Source: JBKHYJ01 sp046565505
Lineage (GTDB): Bacteria > Acidobacteriota > Blastocatellia > UBA7656
Reading direction: 5' to 3'
Length of the DNA stretch: 64,000 bases
Assembly: GCA_046565505.1 (NCBI GenBank)
Contig: JBKHYJ010000099.1
Coordinates: forward strand, 1-64,000
The position numbers were made by a program, and so were the translations under genes. Every line of letters starts with the position of its first letter. Position 1 is the stretch's first letter. This document shows positions 8,498 through 16,539 of this stretch, one piece after another. Under the pieces are notes generated by a model, which saw only the letters and a program-made list of their open reading frames with translations, made no database searches and was not told the origin of the DNA.

Positions 8498-9727
8498 TTG
8501 GTTTGGGGATTCTGGATAATCTCGATTGTATGGCTGGCCTCGCTGGCCTACAACGTCCTCAGCATAAGAACGGGGCCGCGCCTCCCGCGCAGCTTGCCGG
8601 CCGGAAAATCCGCCCACGCGGCCGGCCGCACTTCGCCCACGGAGGACAGTGCCGCGCCGCTCGTTTCGATCCTTGTCCCGGCGCGCGACGAGGCGGCGAG
8701 AGTTTTAGATCAATCGGTCCGCTCTATGCTCGCGCAGGATTACCCGAACTTTGAAGTCATAGCAGTTGACGACCGCTCGACGGATAACACGCTGGCGATA
8801 CTTGAAGGCATCGCCGGGGCCGACCCGCGCCTGAAGGTAATTCGAGGCCGCCCGCTCCCGCGCGGCTGGATAGGGAAGCCCTGGGCGCTTGAGCAGGCGA
8901 GGCGGGAATCGCGCGGTCAGTGGGTGCTCGCCACCGATGCAGACATCATTTTTCACCCGACCGTTTTGAGCCAGGCCATGACGCTTGCCGAGGCCGAAGC
9001 CTATGACGCGCTAACGCTCGCGCCGGGCGTTTCGACAGACAGCTTTTGGGCCAGGCTCGTCATGCCGGTCGCGGGGTGGATGATCATGCTGGTCTACCCG
9101 GCATGGCGGGTCAATGATCCGCGTTCGGAAATCGCTCTGGGCGTAGGCGGATTCTTCCTCATGCGCCGCGCCGCGCACGAGCAGGTGGGCGGCTATGAGG
9201 CGATTCGCGCTGACGTGACGGACGACCTGAATACGGCCCGCCTGCTCAAACGAGCCGGTTTCCGGCTGCACCTCGCGGCGGCCCCGACGCTGCTGCGGAC
9301 CCCCATGTATGCGAGCCTTAAAGAACTATTTGAAGGCTTCGGCAAAAATGCGTTCGTCGGGTCAGGCTCCAGCGTGCCGCGCGCTATCCTTAGCGGGATG
9401 CTCGACCTCGCCCTCACTGTCGCGCCCCTTGTTACGGCGATTGTCGCCTTCACGATTGTCCTGGCCGGAGGCTCGCGCAATCTAGTGCCCCTGGCGGCTG
9501 CGGGCTTGGCCGCGTACCTGTCGCTGGTCGCGGCCTTCGCGCCGGTTTACAAAGAGACGCGCACGCCGGTCAGCTTCGCGCTGCTCGGCTTCCTCGCTCA
9601 TGGCGTGATGGTTGCGATCCTATTTTATTCTACGTGGCGGGTGATGACCGGGCGCGGTGTCATCTGGAAGTCGCGAAGCCTTTACGGAACAGGCAGGCAA
9701 GACTCCCCGCCCGACCCGCGTGACTGA
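8498..9727 (+). CDS. Membrane-bound family 2 glycosyltransferase
   Basis: 409-aa inverting GT-A glycosyltransferase. An N-terminal membrane helix (3-22) is followed by the GT2 domain: VSILVPARDEA at 56-66, VDDRSTDNT at 90-98, and the metal/nucleotide-sugar motif DAD at 147-149. Three or four C-terminal membrane helices (about 290-390) anchor it. The build resembles the HpnB/CrtQ-like transferases that glycosylate isoprenoid lipids, but substrate is not decidable. The start is TTG at 8498; GGGGGAG is about 20 bp upstream, so the exact start is uncertain. Monocistronic. Confidence 0.85.
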   Translation: MVWGFWIISIVWLASLAYNVLSIRTGPRLPRSLPAGKSAHAAGRTSPTEDSAAPLVSILVPARDEAARVLDQSVRSMLAQDYPNFEVIAVDDRSTDNTLAILEGIAGADPRLKVIRGRPLPRGWIGKPWALEQARRESRGQWVLATDADIIFHPTVLSQAMTLAEAEAYDALTLAPGVSTDSFWARLVMPVAGWMIMLVYPAWRVNDPRSEIALGVGGFFLMRRAAHEQVGGYEAIRADVTDDLNTARLLKRAGFRLHLAAAPTLLRTPMYASLKELFEGFGKNAFVGSGSSVPRAILSGMLDLALTVAPLVTAIVAFTIVLAGGSRNLVPLAAAGLAAYLSLVAAFAPVYKETRTPVSFALLGFLAHGVMVAILFYSTWRVMTGRGVIWKSRSLYGTGRQDSPPDPRD

Positions 9728-9815
9728 AACGTTCTTATGGCCCGGCGCGATTCGCCCGATGAATTTCCGCAAGTCATTGCCGCGCCGCCGGCCGCCCTTG
9801 GGCGAAAAACTCATA

Positions 9816-9843
9816 TTGTGACGACTATCTGCTCGTGTATAAT
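9816..9843 (+). promoter_or_regulatory. Sigma-70-type promoter with perfect TATAAT
   Basis: TTGTGA at 9816-9821, a 16-bp spacer, and TATAAT at 9838-9843. Transcription would start near 9850 and run into the DUF1800/DUF1501 genes after a leader of about 430 nt. It is the only strong promoter I see between 9728 and 10281. Confidence 0.6.
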
Positions 9844-10281
9844 TACCCGCGCCATAAGAAGAGGGGAAATATACATGTCGAGAGGATAGTGCACGGTAGT
9901 CTGGTGAATTAGAGTTGTCGCGCCGCCTCCCACATACGTTTTCGACCCCCGCCGGGTGAGGGCGCCGGTATAAATAAGCGGTTAAAAATCCGCGGGCTCG
10001 GCCCCCGGCGTGAGCCTCCGGCCCTCACGGAAGAGGATTTGAAGTTTTTTCAGACTTTCAGATGATTCGTTGAGTCTGAATTGACGGGATCGATTCCGAC
10101 CCCCTTAGCAGCAAAACAAGAGGCGGATGCCGCGCGAGCTTATCGTCCCCCTGAGAGCGCGGTCCCCGTTCGACCAGACTTGGAAGCGCCGCCGCGCATG
10201 AATTTAGAACCTCATTATTAGAACACGTGGCTGCCGACGGCGGGGCCGTGCCGCCGGGCGACTTAAGGAGGAGAGCTAGCT
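9844..10281 (+). other. Long untranslated leader before the DUF1800 gene
   Basis: No credible coding frame lies between the promoter at 9838 and ATG 10282. Several GC-rich complementary stretches occur, and a clear 8-bp hairpin TTCAGACT/AGTCTGAA (10049-10056 with 10073-10080). It could be a structured 5' UTR or a small RNA; I cannot match it to a known riboswitch. Confidence 0.4.
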
Positions 10282-11724
10282 ATGGCAAGTTTAGATTACG
10301 ACGGGGCCGCTCACTTGCTCAGACGCATGGGCTTCGGCGGCACGCCCGAAGAGATCGATGGCCTCGCGTCGCGCGGGCGAGAGGGGGCCGTTGATTACCT
10401 GATCAATTATAACCAGATCGACAACAGGGCGATGGACGACCTGCTCTTGCAGAGCTTCGACTTTCTGACCCCGCCGGTAGACAACAAAGATATCAGCAAT
10501 AATGAGATTCGCCGCTGGTGGTTCGCGCGCCTGGTGCTGACCCGCCGCCCGTTTGAAGAGAAGATGACGCTGTTTTGGCACAACCACTTCGCCACGTCCA
10601 GCTCCAAGGTGCAGGACGCTTTAATGTATAACCAGAACCTGACCCTGCGGCAGTACGCGCTTGACCGCTTCGACACCCTCCTGCTGAAAGTCGCCCAGGA
10701 CCCCGCGATGCTAGTGTGGCTCGACGGCACCACGAACGTGTTGGGCAGCCCGAACGAGAATTTCGCCCGCGAGCTGCAAGAGCTGTTCACCGTCGGGCTG
10801 AACGACGTCGTGACCGGCGCGCCGAATTACACCGAGCAGGACGTGAAGGAGATAGCCCGCGCATTCACCGGGTGGAGGTTCAACGTCAACAGGAGGAATG
10901 GGACCGTCACTTACAATTTCCTCGTCCAGCAGAACCAGCATGACAACACCGCCAAGACCATTTACGGTCAGACGGCTAATTTCAGCGGCGAGGATGTCAT
11001 CACTCTGGTCAGCGCGCGGCAGGCGACCGCCCGCTACCTGGTCTGGAAGCTTTTCAACTTCTTCGTCTACCCGCTCACGTCGAGCAACGCCGACAAGAAC
11101 ACTGTCAACAGGTTCGCCAGCGTCTACCTCAACAACGACCACTCGATCAAGGAGCTGGTGCGCGCCATCTTCACGTCGGACGAGTTCTTCAGCGAGCGCG
11201 CGTTCTTCTCCCTCGTCAAGCAGCCCGTGGAGTTCGTCGTAGGGGCGATCCGCATGCTCGGCGGCACGTACAGCCCGGGGACTTCGGTCGGCGAGCAGCG
11301 TAGGGTTTCGCAGGTCCCGCAGGCCTCCTCGCGCAACATGGGGCAGGACTTGTTCGGCCCGCCCGACGTCGCCGGGTGGGACTTCAACCTCGGGTGGGTA
11401 AACACGGCCAGCATGCTGGAGCGGTTCAACTACGCGAACACCTTAATGACCACGCGCAACACCGCGAGCCCCGGGATCTTCGTCACCAACGAGCGGCTCA
11501 AGGGCTACACCAAGAGCAGCAGCAAGAAGACCGTCAAGAAATTCCTTTCCGTGCTCGGGCCTCTCAGCGTGGGCAGCGACACGGTGAAGATGCTGCGGAA
11601 CTACCTGGAGACGGACGACAACGGACGGCCGAAAGATTATGTGAATGACGACGCGACCGTGGATAAGAAGATCAGGGGGCTCGTCCACCAGATCATGTGC
11701 CTGCCCGAGTTCCAGTTGAATTAG
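10282..11724 (+). CDS. DUF1800 domain-containing protein
   Basis: 480-aa protein of the DUF1800 family (Pfam PF08811), whose biochemical role is unknown. It begins with the typical AAHLLRRMGFGGTPEEI segment (10-26) and has FWHNHFATS near 104, FARELQELFTVG near 161 and the conserved FGPPDVAGW motif near 353. No signal peptide is visible; in many bacteria export is thought to occur with its DUF1501 partner. A strong RBS (AAGGAGGAGAG) precedes ATG 10282. It is 10 bp upstream of the DUF1501 gene, an arrangement seen in Acidobacteria, Planctomycetes and Proteobacteria. Confidence 0.93.
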   Translation: MASLDYDGAAHLLRRMGFGGTPEEIDGLASRGREGAVDYLINYNQIDNRAMDDLLLQSFDFLTPPVDNKDISNNEIRRWWFARLVLTRRPFEEKMTLFWHNHFATSSSKVQDALMYNQNLTLRQYALDRFDTLLLKVAQDPAMLVWLDGTTNVLGSPNENFARELQELFTVGLNDVVTGAPNYTEQDVKEIARAFTGWRFNVNRRNGTVTYNFLVQQNQHDNTAKTIYGQTANFSGEDVITLVSARQATARYLVWKLFNFFVYPLTSSNADKNTVNRFASVYLNNDHSIKELVRAIFTSDEFFSERAFFSLVKQPVEFVVGAIRMLGGTYSPGTSVGEQRRVSQVPQASSRNMGQDLFGPPDVAGWDFNLGWVNTASMLERFNYANTLMTTRNTASPGIFVTNERLKGYTKSSSKKTVKKFLSVLGPLSVGSDTVKMLRNYLETDDNGRPKDYVNDDATVDKKIRGLVHQIMCLPEFQLN

Positions 11725-11734
11725 GAGGAGAGCT

Positions 11735-13033
11735 ATGCCAATCAATAGGAGACAATTCATCAAGCGGAGCGCGGGCGCCGTATCGGTCGGCCTGGTGATG
11801 CCAACGGTGCTCTTGACCGACGCGAAGGGCCAGGGGCCTGTCGCCAACCCCAATCGCAAGATTTTCGTCGTGATTCAGCAGGCGGGCGGCAACGACGGTT
11901 TGAATACCGTCATCCCTTACACCAACTCGCGCTACCAGAGCCTCCGGCCGACTCTGGCCTTCAAAGACGCGGAGCTGAAAGACGCCGCGGGCCGCTCGAC
12001 CATACTGGGGGGCGAGCCCTTCGCCTTCCACCCCGCGCTCGCGGAGGTGAAAGAGCTTTATGACGCGGGCAGGGTGGCCCCCGTGCTGGGCGTCGGCTAC
12101 CCGGCGCCGAACCTCTCACACTTCCTCTCGCAAGACATCTATCACACCGCCAACACCGCGGGCGGCGCCGGCAATGGTTGGCTCGGCAAATACGCGGATC
12201 AAAAACTGCTCGGCCAGTCGAGCCTCTCGGCCGTTTCCGTCGGCAACTCGCTGCCCAAGAGCCTGGCCGCAGATAAAGTCGTCGTCCCGAGCATATCGAA
12301 CTTCGCAAATTACACCTACCAGACGGACGAGCGGAACCGCGGAGACCGTAACAACCAGGTCAACACGTTTCACTCTACGAACAGGCGCGACTTCCCGCCC
12401 GACAGCTTCATACGGGCGATAGCCGACACGGGCGTTGACGCCGCGGATGGCGCGGCGCAACTTCAGGCGGCCGTGGGGACTTACAGTTCGCCCGTCACAT
12501 ACCCCGCGGGCAACCCGCTCGCCAGCGGCCTGAAGATGGTCGCACAGATCGTAACGACCATACCCGAAGCGAATCTGCTTTACGTGACGGTCGGCGGCTG
12601 GGACCATCACTCGCAAGAGATAGGCAATGCCCAGAGCCCTACCGATAAGAGCGTCGGGCAGCATGCGACGTTGCTCGGGCAAGTGTCGCAGGGCATAAAG
12701 GCTTTTTATGATGACATGCTAGCGCACGGGCTCGCCGACAACGTAGTGATAATGACCTGGACGGAATTCGGCAGGCGGCCGAACGAGAACGCCTCTCACG
12801 GGACGGACCACGGCACGGCAAACGTCATGTTCGTCGTGGGAAACCCCGTGCGCGGGGGCAAGATTTATGGCGAGCAGCCTTCGCTCGACGTTACCGCGCT
12901 CGACAGCGCGGGCAACATGCGATTCACACTCGATTTTCGCGCCGTGTACGCCACGATCCTCGACAAATGGCTCGGCGCTGATTCACGATCAATACTGGGC
13001 GGCTCTTACGAGAACGTAGGGTTTCTGGGGTGA
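11735..13033 (+). CDS. DUF1501 family Tat-exported protein
   Basis: 432-aa protein of the DUF1501 family (PF07394), distantly related to sulfatases/alkaline phosphatases by fold but without proven activity. A twin-arginine signal is at the N-terminus: RRQFIKRSAGA (5-15), then a hydrophobic stretch ending near residue 32, so it is exported folded. Family motifs include QQAGGNDGLNTVIPY (near 45), GWDHHSQEIGN (near 288) and TWTEFGRRPNEN..GTDHGTA (near 341). AGGAGGAG upstream of ATG 11735. It forms an operon with the DUF1800 gene and probably with the CxxCH protein that follows. Confidence 0.94.
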   Translation: MPINRRQFIKRSAGAVSVGLVMPTVLLTDAKGQGPVANPNRKIFVVIQQAGGNDGLNTVIPYTNSRYQSLRPTLAFKDAELKDAAGRSTILGGEPFAFHPALAEVKELYDAGRVAPVLGVGYPAPNLSHFLSQDIYHTANTAGGAGNGWLGKYADQKLLGQSSLSAVSVGNSLPKSLAADKVVVPSISNFANYTYQTDERNRGDRNNQVNTFHSTNRRDFPPDSFIRAIADTGVDAADGAAQLQAAVGTYSSPVTYPAGNPLASGLKMVAQIVTTIPEANLLYVTVGGWDHHSQEIGNAQSPTDKSVGQHATLLGQVSQGIKAFYDDMLAHGLADNVVIMTWTEFGRRPNENASHGTDHGTANVMFVVGNPVRGGKIYGEQPSLDVTALDSAGNMRFTLDFRAVYATILDKWLGADSRSILGGSYENVGFLG

Positions 13034-13187
13034 GCTGAGGCCGGGGCGTCGGCAGGCAAGCTTTACTCCAGCTAATGGCTGACGCCCTTACCCTGTTGCC
13101 TGTATACCGCCGCTTCGCCCGTGCTGTGGTGAGACAAAATAGTGGGGCGCGGCCGGTTGACGGAAGGAACAGGAAGGACCGGAGCAG

Positions 13188-14366
13188 ATGTTAATGGTGG
13201 GTGGCAAGCGGAAGCTGCAAGTAACTCTGTTGATGTTGTTCGCGGCCGGTTTCGTTTACGCGTACGAGACGGGGCCTGATCGCGGATACACGGACGCCCC
13301 GGGTGACCTGGGCAACTGCACGTCCTGCCATGACGATCACATGGTGAATTCGGGCAGCGGCAGAGTTTCCGTCGGCAACGTCCCGGCCGTTTATCAGCCA
13401 GGCCAGTCCTATACGCTCACCGTCAGCTTACAGGATTCTAGCCGGCGGCGATGGGGGTTCGAGCTGACGGCGATAGATAAGAATGGGCGCAGGGCGGGCG
13501 CGCTAGCGCCGCTCGATAACACGACCCAGATTGCGACGAACGGGTTCACCGGATCGGACAGACAGTACATTACACACAGCACGCTCGGCACTTTTCCGGG
13601 GACCGCCGGCGGCCACACCTGGCAGGTCCAGTGGGCCGCGCCGGGCGCAGACATAGGGACCGTTCGTTTCTACGTCGCCGGCAACGCGGCCGACAACAGC
13701 GGCACGAATCGGAATGATCTGATTTACACCGCCTCCGCCAGCACCGAATCCCCGACGAGCAACGTGACCCTGTCGCTGCAATCGCGCCCAGACGGGCTGA
13801 CGCTCTCGCCCGGCTCGACCTACACGATAAGCTGGAGCGCGACGGGCGAATCAAACATCGATAATATCGAGGTCCGCTATTCCACCAACAACGGGGCGGA
13901 CAATTTCCCTTTCTCGAAACAGATTGCCTTCATCACAGACCCGTCTGTAACAAGCGTCGACTGGACCGTCCCCGACGTGCAGACCTCGCAGGCCGTCATA
14001 CGAATACAGGTCGGCAAGAAGTCGGGCGACGCCGTCGAGGTGAGGAGCGGCCTGTTCACCATTTCCGGCGGCGGCTCTTCCGCCCCGCAGGTAGTGGGGG
14101 CGCTGGTGAGCGGCAAGAAGCTCTACGTCATGGGAGAGAACTTCGGCGAGGGCGCGTCGATTTACATGTGCGCCGGTTGCTCGCTTCCGGCCGCGGAGGG
14201 CGACAAGGCGAAGAAGGTGTCGAACGACTCTGAGCATCCCACGACTTTGCTCGTCTCCAAAAAGGCGGGGAAGGGCATAGAGCGAGGCAGCGCCGTGAGG
14301 CTTCAAGTGAAGAACCCCGACGGCGCTCTATCTGAGCCTTTCGATTTTACGAGGCCGCTCCAATAG
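13188..14366 (+). CDS. Secreted CxxCH protein with Ig-like/IPT domains (choice-of-anchor V type)
   Basis: 392-aa exported protein. The signal segment is about residues 8-26. Right after it is GYTDAPGDLGNCTSCHDDH with a single c-type heme motif CTSCH at 44-48, followed by a beta-sandwich (to about 185) resembling the choice-of-anchor V / reelin-like domain often found behind a heme motif. A second beta-sandwich (about 190-300) and a C-terminal IPT/TIG-like domain (SAPQVVGALVSGKKLYVMGENFGEGASI, about 305-390) follow. Start at ATG 13188 with GGAAGGACCGGAG upstream; a second ATG two codons later is possible. It is 154 bp after the DUF1501 gene and before the terminators, so it may share their transcript. 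Confidence 0.8.
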   Translation: MLMVGGKRKLQVTLLMLFAAGFVYAYETGPDRGYTDAPGDLGNCTSCHDDHMVNSGSGRVSVGNVPAVYQPGQSYTLTVSLQDSSRRRWGFELTAIDKNGRRAGALAPLDNTTQIATNGFTGSDRQYITHSTLGTFPGTAGGHTWQVQWAAPGADIGTVRFYVAGNAADNSGTNRNDLIYTASASTESPTSNVTLSLQSRPDGLTLSPGSTYTISWSATGESNIDNIEVRYSTNNGADNFPFSKQIAFITDPSVTSVDWTVPDVQTSQAVIRIQVGKKSGDAVEVRSGLFTISGGGSSAPQVVGALVSGKKLYVMGENFGEGASIYMCAGCSLPAAEGDKAKKVSNDSEHPTTLLVSKKAGKGIERGSAVRLQVKNPDGALSEPFDFTRPLQ

Positions 14367-14407
14367 CCGCCCGGGAACGATTGCCCATCATTACTTGCCC
14401 TCTCCTG

Positions 14408-14443
14408 GCTGGCCGCATTCAACCGCGGCCAGCTTTTGTTTTT
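14408..14443 (+). terminator. Rho-independent terminator
   Basis: Perfect 9-bp stem GCTGGCCGC/GCGGCCAGC (14408-14416 with 14425-14433), 8-nt loop, then TTTTGTTTTT. It ends the DUF1800 locus. Confidence 0.93.
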
Positions 14444-14496
14444 CCCGCATACGCCGCGCCGCACGCAGCACGGGTCTCGGGCGGGCTCATTCCGGG

Positions 14497-14517
14497 GCCG
14501 ATTATCGGCTTTTTTTT
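14497..14517 (+). terminator. Second terminator-like hairpin
   Basis: Short stem GCCGA/TCGGC (14497-14501 with 14505-14509) with a 3-nt loop and eight T residues after it (14510-14517). It backs up the terminator at 14408 and isolates panB from upstream transcription. Confidence 0.6.
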
Positions 14518-14608
14518 CGGCCCGATGCCTGCTGATTTGCAAAGCTTTACTAATCCAATATAATCAAGCAAAAGGAGAGTCGGCGCACAGCCGGGAGGAG
14601 ATTCTTAA

Positions 14609-15511
14609 ATGAGCCATATAACTGAGAGTAATGCCAAGAAAATCACCGCCCCGCACATTCGCGGGCGCAAAGGCGGCGCGACCATCGTCGCTTTAACGGC
14701 GTATGACTACCCCACCGCGCGGCTCGTAGACGAGGCCGGGGTTGACATCATCCTCGTCGGAGACAGCCTCGCGCAGACCGCCCTCGGCTATGACTCGACG
14801 CTTCCCGTCACGCTCGACGAGATGATAGCCGCCACTCGCGCCGTGCGGCGCGCGACCCGGCGCGCCCTCGTGGTCGGCGATATGCCATTCGGGTCTTACC
14901 AGGATGGCGTTTCGCGCGCGGTCGAGTCTGCGATACGGTTTGTGAAGGAAGGCGGGGCCGAGGCCGTGAAGCTTGAGGGCGGCGCGCGCCGCGCGGAGAT
15001 GGTCAAGGCCATTGTCGAGGCGGAAGTGCCCGTCATGGGCCACATCGGTTTGACGCCTCAATCCCTGCTGAGGATGGGCGGGTACAGAGTCCAGGGGAAG
15101 ACCATCGAGGCGGCGCGCGAGCTGATCGAAGACGCGCTAGCGCTTGAGAGGGCGGGGGCATTTTCGATCGTGCTTGAAGGGGTCCCATCGGAGGTATCCG
15201 CGCTCATCACGCACCGGCTTACGGTGCCCACAATCGGCATAGGCGCGGGCGTCAACTGCGACGGTCAGATACTGGTCTTCAGCGACCTGGTCGGGCTGAC
15301 GTTCGGGCACAAGGCGAAATTCGTGCGCCAGTACGCGGATGCAAAATCCGTGATCGCCGACGCGCTCAAGAAATATTCCGACGACGTTTCCGCGCGCCGC
15401 TTCCCCGCGGACGCGGAGAGCTATCACTTGCCGGAGGGCATGGCGGTCGAGACTGTCGAGATCGAGGACGAGCACTCCCAATCTATGCCGCCGCTCGGCC
15501 CCATCAATTAG
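14609..15511 (+). CDS. panB: 3-methyl-2-oxobutanoate hydroxymethyltransferase
   Basis: Cytoplasmic enzyme that adds a hydroxymethyl group from methylene-THF to 2-oxoisovalerate, giving ketopantoate for pantothenate/CoA. 300 aa; the usual length is 260-280, with a C-terminal tail here. Diagnostic stretches are TAYDYPTARLVDEAG (30-44), VGDSLAQTALGYDSTLPVT (51-69, Mg-binding Asp in GDS), GDMPFGSYQ (91-99) and AVKLEGG (119-125), then PVMGHIGLTPQS. GGGAGGAG lies 14 bp upstream of ATG 14609. It is followed by panC after 124 bp, so both early pantothenate steps are together. Confidence 0.97.
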   Translation: MSHITESNAKKITAPHIRGRKGGATIVALTAYDYPTARLVDEAGVDIILVGDSLAQTALGYDSTLPVTLDEMIAATRAVRRATRRALVVGDMPFGSYQDGVSRAVESAIRFVKEGGAEAVKLEGGARRAEMVKAIVEAEVPVMGHIGLTPQSLLRMGGYRVQGKTIEAARELIEDALALERAGAFSIVLEGVPSEVSALITHRLTVPTIGIGAGVNCDGQILVFSDLVGLTFGHKAKFVRQYADAKSVIADALKKYSDDVSARRFPADAESYHLPEGMAVETVEIEDEHSQSMPPLGPIN

Positions 15512-15635
15512 CGGCGCGGCCGCCGAAACGACGCTTAGCGAAACGATCATGGGAGGGGCGGCCCGTTCGGGGCCTGATCCGACCCATTCGCCGCAACCGG
15601 CGCCAGCCCGATGAGCGCCGGCCCCTCGACAGCGT

Positions 15636-16493
15636 ATGGAAATAATCAACCGCATCCCCCGGATGATGTCAGTGGCGCGGGAGCTTCGCGCGGACGGCAA
15701 GCGTATAGGCTTCGTGCCTACGATGGGCGCGCTGCACGAGGGGCACCTCTCGCTGATGGGCCGCGCCCGCGAAATGTGCGACATGGTGATCGCTTCCGTC
15801 TTCGTGAACCCGGCGCAGTTCGCGCCGAATGAAGATTTCGAGCAGTACCCGCGAGACCTCGCGCGCGACGCGGAGCTCGCCTTCACGCGGGGCGTGGATT
15901 TCATCTTCGCCCCGACGCCAGAGGACATGTACCCGCAGAGGTTTGCCACCTACGTCACGGTCGAGCGTTTGAGCGAGAAGCTCGAAGGCGCGAGCCGCCC
16001 GTCGCACTTCCGCGGCGTCACTACGGTTGTCAACAAGCTGTTTAACATTGTCCACCCGCACTTCGCCTTCTTCGGCAGGAAGGACGCGCAACAGGTAATC
16101 ATAATCAAGCGAATGGTCCGCGAGCTTGCGATGGACGTGGAGGTCGTCGTCGGCCCCACTGTGCGCGAGGAAGACGGGCTAGCGCTCTCTTCCCGCAACG
16201 TCTACCTCTCTACCGAAGAGCGCAAGGCGGCGACCGTTTTGCGCAGGGCGCTCGAGCGGTGTCGCACGCTTTACAACGGCGGGGAGCGTGACGGCGCGCG
16301 CCTGATCTCCTCCATGCGGTCTCTAATTGAAGGCGAGCCGCTCGCGGTTATAGATTACATCGCCATCACGGACACGGAGCGGCTTGAGCCCGTCGAAACG
16401 ATCCCGGCGGACGCCCCGACGCTGGTTTCGATGGCGGTCTTCATAGGCGCCACCCGATTGATTGACAACATAGTGTTGAACGGCGAGATGTGA
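15636..16493 (+). CDS. panC: Pantothenate synthetase (pantoate-beta-alanine ligase)
   Basis: Cytoplasmic ATP-dependent ligase joining pantoate and beta-alanine. 285 aa, the family length. The HIGH-like motif is in PTMGALHEGHLSL (28-40), then FVNPAQFAPNEDFEQYPR, the FGRKDAQQ nucleotide/pantoate-binding motif (near 147-154) and the KMSKS-like SSRNVYLS (near 188-195); all key residues are in place. The start ATG 15636 gives the normal MEIINRI N-terminus; the RBS is not obvious. Downstream of panB; panD and panE are not in the window. Confidence 0.97.
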   Translation: MEIINRIPRMMSVARELRADGKRIGFVPTMGALHEGHLSLMGRAREMCDMVIASVFVNPAQFAPNEDFEQYPRDLARDAELAFTRGVDFIFAPTPEDMYPQRFATYVTVERLSEKLEGASRPSHFRGVTTVVNKLFNIVHPHFAFFGRKDAQQVIIIKRMVRELAMDVEVVVGPTVREEDGLALSSRNVYLSTEERKAATVLRRALERCRTLYNGGERDGARLISSMRSLIEGEPLAVIDYIAITDTERLEPVETIPADAPTLVSMAVFIGATRLIDNIVLNGEM

Positions 16494-16539
16494 GCGGCCC
16501 GATTCCCCGCGCGTGTTTACCGGCTGCCGGCACGGTATG

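Noticed and set aside
10070..10130. tRNA-like T-arm near the DUF1800 leader
   Set aside because: The sequence around GATCGATTC does not provide the T-loop TTCRANY with a proper 5-bp stem, acceptor or anticodon arm.
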